From a virus: DNA of 64,000 nt. The position numbers were made by a program, and so were the translations under genes. This document shows positions 34,099 through 42,969 of this stretch, in pieces; within the stretch, counting starts at the first letter, position 1, and every line of letters begins with the position of its first letter. The notes below the pieces were generated by a model, which searched no databases, had not been told where the DNA came from, and worked only from the letters and a program-made list of their open reading frames with translations. Location of the stretch: positions 1 through 64,000 of the IMG/VR virus record IMGVR_UViG_3300030430_003122, one strand, 5' to 3'.

Positions 34099-34700
34099 AA
34101 CTAAATTTAACAGAGTTACCGGTTGTTTATATTAATCTTGACAGAGACACAGAAAAAAGACAGAGCATGGAAAAGATTTTTTGTGATCATGGTTTTTCAA
34201 ACGTTCACAGGTCTCCGGGGGTGATTGTCCCGAATGAACATGTTTGTGTTGGTATATCTCACGCATTTAGAAATGCGTTTGAGTTAGCATTTTCTGTGAG
34301 TAACGGCGGACCTTTTTTAATGTTTGAGGATGATCTGGTAACCCGAGATGCCTTTACAACCGAGATTGATCTTCCGGACAATTACGATGCATGTTACTTG
34401 GGTATCTCTACATGGGCGAGAGTCAATGGAATAAGTGGACCATATTTGAAAGGCGAACTACTCGAAGATAGATCTGATCTGGTTAGGATTCATAACATGC
34501 TATCGGGACACGCCATACTTTATAGAGGAAACGAATACTCAAAAGTTATTCATGCAAAAATGACGAGGGCGATACAAGAAAAAACATATCAAGATATTGA
34601 GTTCGCAGAAACGATGGGTGCATATAATGTATATGCATTCACCGATCCTTTGTTTTATCAGTCCAGTAGTGAAAATGTAACAAACTTGAGGTTACAATGA
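34095..34700 (+). CDS. GT25-type glycosyltransferase (copy 2)
   Basis: A 201-residue protein with a classic GT25 beginning, VVYINLDRDTEKRQSME (residues about 9-25), and the acidic metal site FLMFEDDLVTRDAF near 75-88. HAILYRGNEYSKVI near 140 matches the family's central helix. It is a diverged paralogue of the gene at 31962. It overlaps both neighbours by four bases. Donor and acceptor are unknown. Confidence 0.75.
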   Translation: MKLNLTELPVVYINLDRDTEKRQSMEKIFCDHGFSNVHRSPGVIVPNEHVCVGISHAFRNAFELAFSVSNGGPFLMFEDDLVTRDAFTTEIDLPDNYDACYLGISTWARVNGISGPYLKGELLEDRSDLVRIHNMLSGHAILYRGNEYSKVIHAKMTRAIQEKTYQDIEFAETMGAYNVYAFTDPLFYQSSSENVTNLRLQ

Positions 34701-35551
34701 CAAATGTAACTTATGTTGGTGGTTGTGATTGGTTGTGTGTCCCTGAATGGTTCTCATCTGAAAAAGATATTGAGATAGTTTCTGAGATTGGTGATTGGAT
34801 ACCAGATAAGAATAAATTAAGTGTCTTCATTGATTTCAGTGAACCCGATTGGTATCTTACAACTAAAACAAATGAAGTGTTAAGTAGAGTTGACGATTTC
34901 CAACTTATAGTAACGAGAAGACCAGAACTTTTAGAGTATCCACAATCAGAAAAACTAATTGCGGGCGCGTGTTGGTTGAGTGATGAATATAGAAACAATC
35001 CAAATGTAAACAAAGAACCATCTGTGTCTTTCACGAACACAAACAAATGCATGGTTTATCCTTGGGGGTTTGCTGATGGGTATGATCACCGACATTCCAT
35101 TACCCGAGATTGGAATGAACTTCAAACACTTTCTAACCTCCCACTGCATTTCTATAATAGTAGAAAATTTCCCTGTCCCCTAGAGGGCATGGAAATTAAA
35201 TTTTTAGATGAACACAGTAAAGACTCATGCATGAATCACATGTTTCACATAGCAGTGGAGAACGCACAATCACCAAATTACATAACAGAAAAACTGATAG
35301 ACTGTCTCGCAGCAAAAACCATACCCATATATTATGGTTGTTATAACATACACGAATATTTTGACATCGATGGTATTTTGCAGTTCCACACCAGAGATCA
35401 ATTAATCGATATTTTGCAAAATCTTACGCCAGAGATGTATGAAGAAAGAAAAAAAGTAATCGATAAAAATTATGAACTGTCTAAAAAATGGTGGGACACC
35501 GGTGCTATTTTTTGGAAGAAAGTTGAAGAAAGGTTAAATCATGCTAAGTGA
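34697..35551 (+). CDS. GT10 fucosyltransferase-like protein
   Basis: GT10 enzymes transfer fucose alpha-1,3/1,4 to GlcNAc, making Lewis-type structures. This 284-residue protein has the C-terminal donor-binding segment at 183-214: FHIAVENAQSPNYITEKL followed by IDCLAAKTIPIYYG, the soluble-enzyme pattern. The N-terminal half is diverged, though KNKLSVFIDFSEPDWYL may match the acceptor domain. It stands right after GT11, GT6 and GT25 genes. The family call is good; linkage and fucose specificity are inference. Confidence 0.7.
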   Translation: MTNVTYVGGCDWLCVPEWFSSEKDIEIVSEIGDWIPDKNKLSVFIDFSEPDWYLTTKTNEVLSRVDDFQLIVTRRPELLEYPQSEKLIAGACWLSDEYRNNPNVNKEPSVSFTNTNKCMVYPWGFADGYDHRHSITRDWNELQTLSNLPLHFYNSRKFPCPLEGMEIKFLDEHSKDSCMNHMFHIAVENAQSPNYITEKLIDCLAAKTIPIYYGCYNIHEYFDIDGILQFHTRDQLIDILQNLTPEMYEERKKVIDKNYELSKKWWDTGAIFWKKVEERLNHAK

Positions 35552-36365
35552 GATTGGTTTATTTTATGATGGACAAGGTAGGGGTCCGGGTAAAGTTCGT
35601 GACAATTTAATCAAAGGTCTTGAACTGTTAGGTGTTAAGGTTTTTCATGGAGAGGAAAGAGAACACACAGGATGGTTACATAATTGTCCTCCCTCATTTA
35701 TTCCGGAACACTGGTTACTAGGTCCAAATTTATTTGTATTACCAACAGACGCACCTCCTGATTTCTGGAGCAAAAAAAGAAGACTGGTTACTCCGTGTTG
35801 GTGGACCACTGATGTTTACTCGCAGGTCTTGACACAGGCAGGTTTACCACATGAACTATACACATGGGCGGTTGGTATAGACACTGACAAGTTCTCCCCC
35901 AGTGATACAACAAAAACGAATGACTGCATCATTTATTTTAAGAATGGAAATCTGAATGATTATGTGGATGTGACCAAAAAACTAAAGAGTAGAAATCTAT
36001 CATATGAAGAGTTACGTTACGGAGACTACGATGAAAAGGATTTGATTGAACTAGCACAAAGATCTAAGTTTGTCGTGACTTTAACATCTACAGAGAGTCA
36101 GGGTATTGCATACCAAGAACTATTGTCAATGAATCTCCCCTGTTATGTTTTTGAAAGAGACATGTGGAGGGACAGACCCGGTTTTTCTTGTCCCGCATCT
36201 TCCGCCCCATATTTTGATAGCAGATGTGGGATAAAATGCAAAGACGTTTCTTTCCTTGATACGTTCATCAACGATCTAGAAAAATATGCTCCCCGTGACT
36301 ACATACTAGACAACCTAACGCTTGAAAAGTGTGCAAGTGAATACCTTTTAATGATGGAGAAATAA
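35541..36365 (+). CDS. GT-B type glycosyltransferase
   Basis: A 274-residue protein with a GT4-like C-terminal domain: ESQGIAYQELLSMNLPCYVFE (residues about 185-205) carries the E-x7-E nucleotide-sugar motif. The N-terminal half contains GQGRGPGKVRDNLIKGLELLG, typical of the glycine-rich acceptor-side loop in family 4 enzymes, and a WWTTDVYSQ segment. It is short for GT4 (usually 350 or more). It overlaps the GT10 gene by 11 bases. Donor unknown. Confidence 0.6.
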   Translation: MLSEIGLFYDGQGRGPGKVRDNLIKGLELLGVKVFHGEEREHTGWLHNCPPSFIPEHWLLGPNLFVLPTDAPPDFWSKKRRLVTPCWWTTDVYSQVLTQAGLPHELYTWAVGIDTDKFSPSDTTKTNDCIIYFKNGNLNDYVDVTKKLKSRNLSYEELRYGDYDEKDLIELAQRSKFVVTLTSTESQGIAYQELLSMNLPCYVFERDMWRDRPGFSCPASSAPYFDSRCGIKCKDVSFLDTFINDLEKYAPRDYILDNLTLEKCASEYLLMMEK

Positions 36366-36366
36366 T

Positions 36367-37431
36367 ATGAACAAATATGTTGTGGTTACTGGTTCTTGTG
36401 GTTTAATTGGAATGGAGTCTTGTCTATTCTTTCATAAAAAAGGATATCGTATCATTGGAATTGATAATGATATGAGATCTTACTTTTTTGGGGAAGGTGC
36501 ATCTACGGCATCGAATCGAAAATTTTTAGAGAGCAATATAGACGGATACATTCACCACCATATTGATATTAGAGATTTTCACTCAATGGAAGAAATTTTT
36601 GAGTCGTTTGGTTCAAACATTGAGTGTGTTATCCACTCAGCGGCACAACCCTCACATGACTGGGCAGTAAAAGAACCGTTTACTGATTTCAATATCAACG
36701 CCACCGCCACACTGAATCTCTTAGAGTTAACTAAGAAACATTGCAAAGATGCTTCTTTTATTTTTATGTCCACCAATAAAGTTTATGGTGATAGACCAAA
36801 CGGAATTTACGATAACTGTGACTTTAACATCAAAGAACTTGAAACTCGATATGAGGCATATGGTAATGATGGAGAACTCTACTCCGTAGATGAAGACATG
36901 TCAATTGATGGGTGTAAACATTCGGTGTTTGGTGCATCAAAGGTTGCAGCAGATGTTATGGTTCAAGAATACGGAAGATATCATAACATGAATACCGTAT
37001 GCTTTCGTGGAGGATGTTTGACTGGGGGAGGACATGCTGGTGCAGAACTACACGGGTTTATGTCATACCTTGTTAAGTGTATGAAATCAAATAAACATTA
37101 CACCATATTTGGTTACAAAGGAAAACAAGTGAGGGACAATATTCACTCATGGGATTTGGTTAATGCGTTTTGGCACTATCACCAAAATCCAACCTCTGCT
37201 GCCGTTTATAATATCGGTGGGGGTCGGGACAACGCAGTATCCATGACGGAGGCAATCGATCTGATTAATGAGGAAATGAACTCTAATTGGGATAATTATA
37301 CTCTCTCGAAAGAAAACAGAATTGGTGATCACATTTGGTATATCAGTGACTTGAGTAAATTTAAAAAAGACTATCCGGAGTGGAATATAACAAAAGACAT
37401 TAGAGAGATTATTCGGGAGATGATCGCATGA
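36367..37431 (+). CDS. NAD-dependent sugar epimerase/dehydratase (CDP-tyvelose-epimerase-like)
   Basis: Extended short-chain dehydrogenase of 354 residues. The NAD site is VVTGSCGLIGMES; MSTNKVYGD is the beta-5 segment; the Tyr-x3-Lys position reads SVFGASK, with Phe where Tyr is normally catalytic. FRGGCLTGGGHAGAELHGF and FGYKGKQVRDNIHS resemble a subgroup often annotated as CDP-paratose/tyvelose 2-epimerase. Such an enzyme would fit with the RfbH-type dehydrase downstream. The substrate is inferred and the Phe substitution leaves the reaction open. Confidence 0.6.
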   Translation: MNKYVVVTGSCGLIGMESCLFFHKKGYRIIGIDNDMRSYFFGEGASTASNRKFLESNIDGYIHHHIDIRDFHSMEEIFESFGSNIECVIHSAAQPSHDWAVKEPFTDFNINATATLNLLELTKKHCKDASFIFMSTNKVYGDRPNGIYDNCDFNIKELETRYEAYGNDGELYSVDEDMSIDGCKHSVFGASKVAADVMVQEYGRYHNMNTVCFRGGCLTGGGHAGAELHGFMSYLVKCMKSNKHYTIFGYKGKQVRDNIHSWDLVNAFWHYHQNPTSAAVYNIGGGRDNAVSMTEAIDLINEEMNSNWDNYTLSKENRIGDHIWYISDLSKFKKDYPEWNITKDIREIIREMIA

Positions 37432-38237
37432 TAATTGTTAAGTTAATGGGTGGTCTAGGGAATCAAATGTTTCAGTATGCTATGGGTCGATCTTTAGCAG
37501 AAAGAAATAATACAGAACTCATTGTCGATACCAGTTTCTTGGAAGATAAAAATAGCGGGGTCACTGTGTTTCGTGATTATGAACTTGATTTGTTCCCGAA
37601 TATAAAAGAAAAGAAATTACAGAGTTCGGTGGAGGCGGTTCCATTTTACGAGTCACACTTTCATTGTGATGAGCGTTTGTTAAACGTAAAGACATCACAG
37701 AACATTTATATGACTGGTTATTGGCAAACTTACAAATACTTCAATGACATCAATGATACCATAATAGAAGAATTTAAGTTCCCTATTATTCAAGATGAGA
37801 GAACAAGACTGTTACAAGAAGAAATTGTCTCTCGCAATTCTGTGATGATTAATGTTCGACGATCAGATTATTTGACTGATTCTTTGTTTGAGAATCTTGA
37901 CATGGACTATTACAATCAGTCCGTTGAGAAAATCACCGACATGGTGGACGACCCCATGTTTTATGTGTTTTCTGATGATATCGAGTGGTGTAGGGAAAAT
38001 TTTACCGAAGATAAGTTTTTTATTGTTGATAAGTCATACGCTGGTCCAAAGTATATCGACTACTTACATTTAATGTCCTCATGTAAACACCACATTATTC
38101 CTAATAGCACATTTGCTTGGTGGGCAGCGTGGTTGCATCAAGGAGAGGATCAAATAGTGACATACCCCTCAAAATGGTTCACGGATAAAAGTAAAGATAC
38201 AAAAGATATTTGTCCCCCAGAATGGATTAAACTATGA
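37428..38237 (+). CDS. GT11 fucosyltransferase-like protein (copy 2)
   Basis: A 269-residue GT11 protein: MGGLGNQMFQYAMGRSLA (residues about 7-24), TGYWQTYKYF near 96-105, NVRRSDY at 142-148 (Asn replaces the usual His of HxRRxDY), FYVFSDDIEWC near 181 and the C-terminal IIPNSTFAWWAAWL. It is closer to typical bacterial alpha-1,2-fucosyltransferases than copy 1 in its N-terminus. It overlaps neighbours by four bases each side. Two GT11 copies suggest two fucose-type additions or different acceptors. Confidence 0.85.
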   Translation: MIIVKLMGGLGNQMFQYAMGRSLAERNNTELIVDTSFLEDKNSGVTVFRDYELDLFPNIKEKKLQSSVEAVPFYESHFHCDERLLNVKTSQNIYMTGYWQTYKYFNDINDTIIEEFKFPIIQDERTRLLQEEIVSRNSVMINVRRSDYLTDSLFENLDMDYYNQSVEKITDMVDDPMFYVFSDDIEWCRENFTEDKFFIVDKSYAGPKYIDYLHLMSSCKHHIIPNSTFAWWAAWLHQGEDQIVTYPSKWFTDKSKDTKDICPPEWIKL

Positions 38238-38998
38238 AAAAAGTTAGTGCTATAATTTCTTGCTATAAGTCGGATCGTTACATTGAAACCTTCCTGAGAA
38301 CAATGGAATATCAAACGTATGATAATTTTGAATTAGTTATTCATACCAATGAAACCAGTCAACTTGAAAGAGATTGCATCAATCGTGCAAAACAATTTGT
38401 TGATATAGTTCACATCGAGGATGAACAAGTTATTCCTCTTTATGCCGCATGGAACAAATGCATTCAACACTCTGATGGTGAATTAATTTGTATTAATAAT
38501 GCGGATGATCTTCGAGCAAGTGACTCTATAGAAAACATGGTCGCGTGTTTTAATGATGAAGTTGAATTTTGTTATGGTAACTACATAGTCAGCACAAATT
38601 TTGGTGACACGCATGGTCGTTTGGTGGATGAAACTGGTCGTGAAAACGAACTAACCACCGGTATGATACTGGGACCATTTTTTATGTTCAAAAAGTCAGT
38701 GCTTGATAAATGTGGCATGTTTGATGAGCAGTTTAAATCCGGCGGGGACATGGACTTTGCAATGAGACTGGGAAGAAAATGTAAAGGTGTTCATACCCCA
38801 AGTTTACTGGGAGCGTATTTGGATGAGGGGACTGGTCTTAGCACGGGTTCAGAATTGCAACCTCTAGAAAGAACTGTAATTGAGCGTAGATATGGTCTTA
38901 ATATTCTAGAACCAAGATTTGTAGAAAAGTCAATGGAATATGACATTGCAAATGTGTCATACAATGGTTCCACCACGCCAATTGAGGAGTTTATCTGA
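38234..38998 (+). CDS. GT2 family glycosyltransferase
   Basis: A 254-residue GT-A enzyme. N-terminal VSAIISCYKSDRYIETFLRT (residues about 3-22) and YDNFELVIHTNE are the GT2 nucleotide-binding strands; CINNADD near 90 is the DxD-equivalent metal site; MILGPFFMFKKSVLDKCGMF near 140 and GGDMDFAMRLGRK near 170 form the acceptor side. No membrane segment is present. It overlaps the next gene by one base. Donor and acceptor are unknown. Confidence 0.75.
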   Translation: MKKVSAIISCYKSDRYIETFLRTMEYQTYDNFELVIHTNETSQLERDCINRAKQFVDIVHIEDEQVIPLYAAWNKCIQHSDGELICINNADDLRASDSIENMVACFNDEVEFCYGNYIVSTNFGDTHGRLVDETGRENELTTGMILGPFFMFKKSVLDKCGMFDEQFKSGGDMDFAMRLGRKCKGVHTPSLLGAYLDEGTGLSTGSELQPLERTVIERRYGLNILEPRFVEKSMEYDIANVSYNGSTTPIEEFI

Positions 38999-39777
38999 TG
39001 GAAATTTCAATTTGTATCGTAACTTTTAAAGAACGTGCTGAAGATATAAAGCGATTGGTATCGCAGATACGAGCAGACAATGACTCGGATGGTGTTGACA
39101 TAATTCTTGCCATAAACGGGAATATAGATGAGCGGATGGATGAATACTATCGAAAAGAAATGATGGAGTTGTGTTCTACCACACCAAACTGTTATCCAAT
39201 CTTCTGTCCAGAATTTAAAAGTTTACCGAAACTGTGGAATACACTAGCAATCTTTAGTCGAACTGAGTATAATTTGCTTCTAGGTGATGATGTAGAGTAT
39301 ACAAATACAAATACAATTAGAGAAATTAAAGACTACATATTGAACTCCTCTGATTCATTTTTTACCATAAACCACGGATTCTCTCATTTTGTGCTTACTA
39401 AAACTATACTCCATGAACTAAAATATTTTGATGAAAGATTTTGTGCTTACGGCGAAGAGGACGGTGATATGGTTCATCGGTTTATTGATCACATGGGAAC
39501 AGAAATAAATAATATTTTTATAGGTGGGTTGCACAATAAAGCGTTATATGATTCCAAGTCAAACCAACAGTTAGATTTCCATGAAAGCAATAAACCAAAA
39601 TTTAATAGAGAATTTTGCGGACTGAAGTATGAAAATAATCCTAATGGAATACGGGGAATGAGTCCAACCCCAGTATCAGTTAAGTCGGGTATGGAAGTTT
39701 TACAACAATATCCCTATGAGGAATTCGTTAGGAAAAATAAACATAACATTACGAAATTTAAGGAGATCGTTTTATGA
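38998..39777 (+). CDS. GT2-like glycosyltransferase
   Basis: A 259-residue protein starting EISICIVTFKERAEDIKRLV, a GT2-type first strand and helix. YNLLLGDDVEYTNTN near residue 92 is the likely metal-binding DD site and FDERFCAYGEEDGDMVHRF near 142 resembles the catalytic ED pair region. Diverged from the other GT2 genes in the island. It overlaps the next gene by four bases. Confidence 0.6.
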   Translation: MEISICIVTFKERAEDIKRLVSQIRADNDSDGVDIILAINGNIDERMDEYYRKEMMELCSTTPNCYPIFCPEFKSLPKLWNTLAIFSRTEYNLLLGDDVEYTNTNTIREIKDYILNSSDSFFTINHGFSHFVLTKTILHELKYFDERFCAYGEEDGDMVHRFIDHMGTEINNIFIGGLHNKALYDSKSNQQLDFHESNKPKFNREFCGLKYENNPNGIRGMSPTPVSVKSGMEVLQQYPYEEFVRKNKHNITKFKEIVL

Positions 39778-40763
39778 AAATTTTTGTCACCGGTTGTGCC
39801 GGATTATTGGGTGCTAACTATAGTAGACATCTTTTAAAAAATGGACATGAAGTGGTGGGCATTGATGATCTTTCTGGGGGATATGAATCATTTTTACCCA
39901 AAGAGGATAACTTTACCTTTGTAAAGATGAATCTTGAAAACCAAAAAAATGTTGTAGAGTTATTTGAAAGACATAAACCCAAAGTGGTTTTTCACTTCGC
40001 CGCTTATGCTGCGGAGGGTCTATCGCCTTTTATACGCAATTTTAATTACAGAAACAATCTTATTCCTTCTGTGAATTTAATTAATGAATGTATCAACCAT
40101 GAAGCAAAAATGATTTTCACTTCTAGTATGGCGGTGTATGGAGATCAACCTCCACCTTTCACCGAAGAGTTGCAACCGAATCCAATTGACCCATACGGAA
40201 TTGCAAAATACGCTGTGGAGGAAGACCTAAAAAATGCGTCACAACAATTTGATATGAGATACAGCGTCGTTCGTCCTCACAATGTTCTTGGTATTTACCA
40301 AAATATTTGGGACAAGTACCGTAATGTAATTGGCATTTTTATCCGAAGAACATTAGATGGTCAACCAATGATTATATTTGGTGATGGTGAGCAAACCCGT
40401 GCTTTTTCCGACATCAAACATTACATGGAACCTTTCGACAAATTAATTGATGATCATGATGGTGAAATTTTTAATATCGGCGCAGATAAATATTTCACTT
40501 TAAAAGAAGTCGCAGAGACAGTTCAAAAAATTGGTCGTAAATACGGTCATGACGCTACTATTGAATATGGTGAAAGTCGTCACGAAGTGAAGCACGCATA
40601 TTGTGATCACACAAAAGCAAAAAACATGCTCGACTTCAAAGACGAAACTAATCTTGAGGAGTTAATTGAAAGTATGTTTGTTTGGGCAATGGGTCAACCA
40701 AACAGAAAAGTAAAAATGATGGACTATGAAATCACAAAAAATATTTATGAGTATTGGAAATGA
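39774..40763 (+). CDS. NAD-dependent sugar epimerase (GalE-like)
   Basis: Extended short-chain dehydrogenase, 329 residues. NAD site IFVTGCAGLLGANY, central SSMAVYGDQ, catalytic YGIAK (Tyr-x3-Lys near residue 142), then VVRPHNVLG and a substrate-side FGDGEQTRAFSDIKHY. This pattern fits UDP-hexose 4-epimerases and related C5/C6 epimerases. It is distinct from the galE gene at 25817. The sugar is unknown. It ends two bases before the next dehydratase gene. Confidence 0.75.
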   Translation: MKIFVTGCAGLLGANYSRHLLKNGHEVVGIDDLSGGYESFLPKEDNFTFVKMNLENQKNVVELFERHKPKVVFHFAAYAAEGLSPFIRNFNYRNNLIPSVNLINECINHEAKMIFTSSMAVYGDQPPPFTEELQPNPIDPYGIAKYAVEEDLKNASQQFDMRYSVVRPHNVLGIYQNIWDKYRNVIGIFIRRTLDGQPMIIFGDGEQTRAFSDIKHYMEPFDKLIDDHDGEIFNIGADKYFTLKEVAETVQKIGRKYGHDATIEYGESRHEVKHAYCDHTKAKNMLDFKDETNLEELIESMFVWAMGQPNRKVKMMDYEITKNIYEYWK

Positions 40764-40764
40764 T

Positions 40765-41721
40765 ATGAAAAAGATTGTTTATGTGACAGGATGTCTTGGT
40801 TTCATCGGTTCGTATGTCACTCGTCTTTGTCTTGAGCGGGGATGGTATGTTAAGGGCGTAGATAAAATTACATACGCCGCGAACAAAAATCTTTTAGATG
40901 AATTTAATTCATACAAAAACTTTTCATTCGTTCATTGTGATATAAATGATTTGAAGTTTTTATATGACTGTGACTATATTATTAATACTGCGGCAGAGAC
41001 ACACGTTGGAAACTCTATCGCAAATAGTGATGATTTTGTAGAGTCGAATATCAACGGTGTTCATAATCTATTAGAGTTGATCAAAAACTATCGTCAGGAA
41101 CACACTAAGATTCCAACCCTTTTACATTTCAGCACAGATGAAGTTTATGGTGACATCGTAGATGGGGCACACACAGAGACTGATTTGCTAAAACCATCCA
41201 ACCCATACTCCGCAACTAAAGCGGCGGCGGACATGTTAATATTGGCATGGGCGAGGACATATGATATTCCATATGTTATTATTCGCCCCACTAACAACTA
41301 TGGCATCGGTCAGTATGTTGAAAAACTAATACCAAAAACCTGCAAGTCTCTTAAACTAGGAAGAAAGATTCCATTGCACAACAATGGCACTCCAGTACGA
41401 AATTGGTTACATGCCGAGGACACAGCGAACGCGGTAATTAAGATTATCGAAGCAGAAGTGACTAATGAAATTTACAATATTTCTGGTGGATTTGAACAAA
41501 GTAATATGGATACTGTTCGTAAACTTATTAATGTGTTGACAGATAGTTCAGATTACGATATACTAGACTACGTTGATACCTCGTTCTCAAGGGTCGGTCA
41601 GGATTTGAGATATGCTCTCGATGACTCCAAACTAAGATCACTAGGATGGGAACCCAGCAAAGTTTTTGATGAAGAAATAATCGATATAGTAGATTACTAT
41701 AAAAATAAGTTTATTTGGTGA
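40765..41721 (+). CDS. Nucleotide-sugar 4,6-dehydratase-like protein
   Basis: A 318-residue extended dehydrogenase of the dTDP-glucose 4,6-dehydratase group: VYVTGCLGFIGSYV, AAETHVGNSIANS, FSTDEVYGD with the Asp-Glu pair characteristic of 4,6-dehydratases, YSATK (Tyr-x3-Lys) and RPTNNYG. The TDE motif supports dehydration over epimerisation. The product, a 4-keto-6-deoxy nucleotide sugar, would be the substrate class for the RfbH-like enzyme. The base (TDP or CDP) is not determined. Start chosen at the ATG preceded by TTGGAAA. Confidence 0.8.
   Translation: MKKIVYVTGCLGFIGSYVTRLCLERGWYVKGVDKITYAANKNLLDEFNSYKNFSFVHCDINDLKFLYDCDYIINTAAETHVGNSIANSDDFVESNINGVHNLLELIKNYRQEHTKIPTLLHFSTDEVYGDIVDGAHTETDLLKPSNPYSATKAAADMLILAWARTYDIPYVIIRPTNNYGIGQYVEKLIPKTCKSLKLGRKIPLHNNGTPVRNWLHAEDTANAVIKIIEAEVTNEIYNISGGFEQSNMDTVRKLINVLTDSSDYDILDYVDTSFSRVGQDLRYALDDSKLRSLGWEPSKVFDEEIIDIVDYYKNKFIW
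41536..41564 (+). promoter_or_regulatory. Internal consensus promoter in the sugar island
   Basis: TTGACA at 41536-41541, exactly 17 bases, TATACT at 41559-41564, inside the dehydratase gene and about 185 bases before the DJ-1-like gene. Identical hexamers and spacing to the sites at 25318 and 60190. Confidence 0.65.
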
Positions 41722-41749
41722 TACAAATTAAAAAAAGTAAAGGAAATAA

Positions 41750-42286
41750 ATGATGAAAAATGCGTTAATGATGACATGGGAACAATATCAAGATCACGAA
41801 GTAATCTACCCATACTATAGGGTTATTGAAGAAGGATTTAGTATTGATATCATGGCCAATGTTAAGGGAAGAATTCATGGAATTCTTGGCACTTACATGG
41901 AAAGCACAAGAACAGTAAGTGAACTTGATACTTCTTATGATGAGATCATGGATGAGTATGACTTATTGATAATTCCCGGCGGAGTTAAGTCGCTCGAAAA
42001 ATTACGACAAGAACAGAAAGCATTGGATTTCATTGCAGACTGGGACAGTAGAAATAAAACTATAGCGTGCATCTGTCACGGTGGACAGATGTTGATTTCA
42101 TCCAAGATAACTGAAGGTCGTGATGTTTCCGGTTATTACAGTATTAAAGATGATTTGATTAATTCTGGTGGTAATTATGTTGATGCTCCGGCAGTTGTAT
42201 CTAACAATCTCGTTTCATGTCCCCATTACAAGTGGATGGGTGAATGGATGTCATCTGTTTTTGACGTATACAACGAAAGGAATTGA
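41750..42286 (+). CDS. DJ-1/PfpI family protein
   Basis: A 178-residue single-domain protein of the class I glutamine amidotransferase-like superfamily. The nucleophile elbow is CICHGGQML with Cys109-His110; LLIIPGGVKSLEKL near residue 72 and GYYSIKDDLINSGGNYVDAP near 125 match the PfpI-type protease/chaperone/deglycase group. The start follows AAAGGAAA in a 28-base gap. Its function in a sugar locus is unclear; glyoxalase or deglycase activity, or amidotransferase-like chemistry on a keto sugar, are guesses. Confidence 0.75.
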   Translation: MMKNALMMTWEQYQDHEVIYPYYRVIEEGFSIDIMANVKGRIHGILGTYMESTRTVSELDTSYDEIMDEYDLLIIPGGVKSLEKLRQEQKALDFIADWDSRNKTIACICHGGQMLISSKITEGRDVSGYYSIKDDLINSGGNYVDAPAVVSNNLVSCPHYKWMGEWMSSVFDVYNERN

Positions 42287-42969
42287 TGTTGTCCCACAAT
42301 AACAACATTGTGAAAAAACCGTGGGGTCATGAATACCTTTGTTATGAAAATGAACATGTCGGACTTTGGTTTTTATTCATAGAGAAGGATCACCAAACGT
42401 CACTTCACTGTCATCCTAAAAAAACTACAGGGTTGGTTCTTTTAGACGGTGAGGCAGAAATTTCATTTTTAGCAGATAAACGCACTATGAAATCAATTGA
42501 TAAGTTGATGATTAGGCGGGGACTGTTTCACTCTACTAAATCTTTATCAGATGGGGGGAGTTTTATTTTTGAAATAGAAACCCCGGTGGACAAAAAGGAT
42601 TTGGTTCGATTGAATGACAAGTATGGTCGCACCAGCAAACCATACGAAGACAGCAGTTTTGAATCGGCAAAGAATGAAGATTGCTTATGGATAGAAGAAC
42701 CCGATGTTGATAAATCAAATCACTATGATTTTTCAAATTGTAAATTGACTGTTGAAAATATTAGTAGTTTGGATTCTATTATTGAAAAGAAGGACGATGA
42801 CATTATAGTTTTTCTTCGTGGTGGCATGATTCGCACCATTGACGACATATCTCATTGTGTCACAGTGCCGGGTGATGTTGGTAAAGGAAACATTGTAAAG
42901 AAAGTGGCCCAGCAATTGGATGGGTTGAAACCAGAAACAATCATAATGACAATTAATAAGAATGATTAA
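42286..42969 (+). CDS. Cupin-domain protein (phosphomannose-isomerase-like fold)
   Basis: A 227-residue protein. KPWGHEYLCYENEHVGLWFL (residues about 11-30) and TSLHCHPKKTTGLVLLDGEAEI (about 40-61) are a cupin metal-binding region similar to type II mannose-6-phosphate isomerase domains, with His43 and His45-type ligands. The C-terminal 80 residues are a separate unknown domain (IIVFLRGGMIRTIDDI). Sugar-phosphate isomerase or sensing roles are possible. The start ATG overlaps the previous stop (TGATG). Confidence 0.65.
   Translation: MLSHNNNIVKKPWGHEYLCYENEHVGLWFLFIEKDHQTSLHCHPKKTTGLVLLDGEAEISFLADKRTMKSIDKLMIRRGLFHSTKSLSDGGSFIFEIETPVDKKDLVRLNDKYGRTSKPYEDSSFESAKNEDCLWIEEPDVDKSNHYDFSNCKLTVENISSLDSIIEKKDDDIIVFLRGGMIRTIDDISHCVTVPGDVGKGNIVKKVAQQLDGLKPETIIMTINKND

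Noticed and set aside
35832-35866. TTGACA with downstream TATACA in the GT-B gene
   Set aside because: Spacer of about 22 bases is outside the working range.
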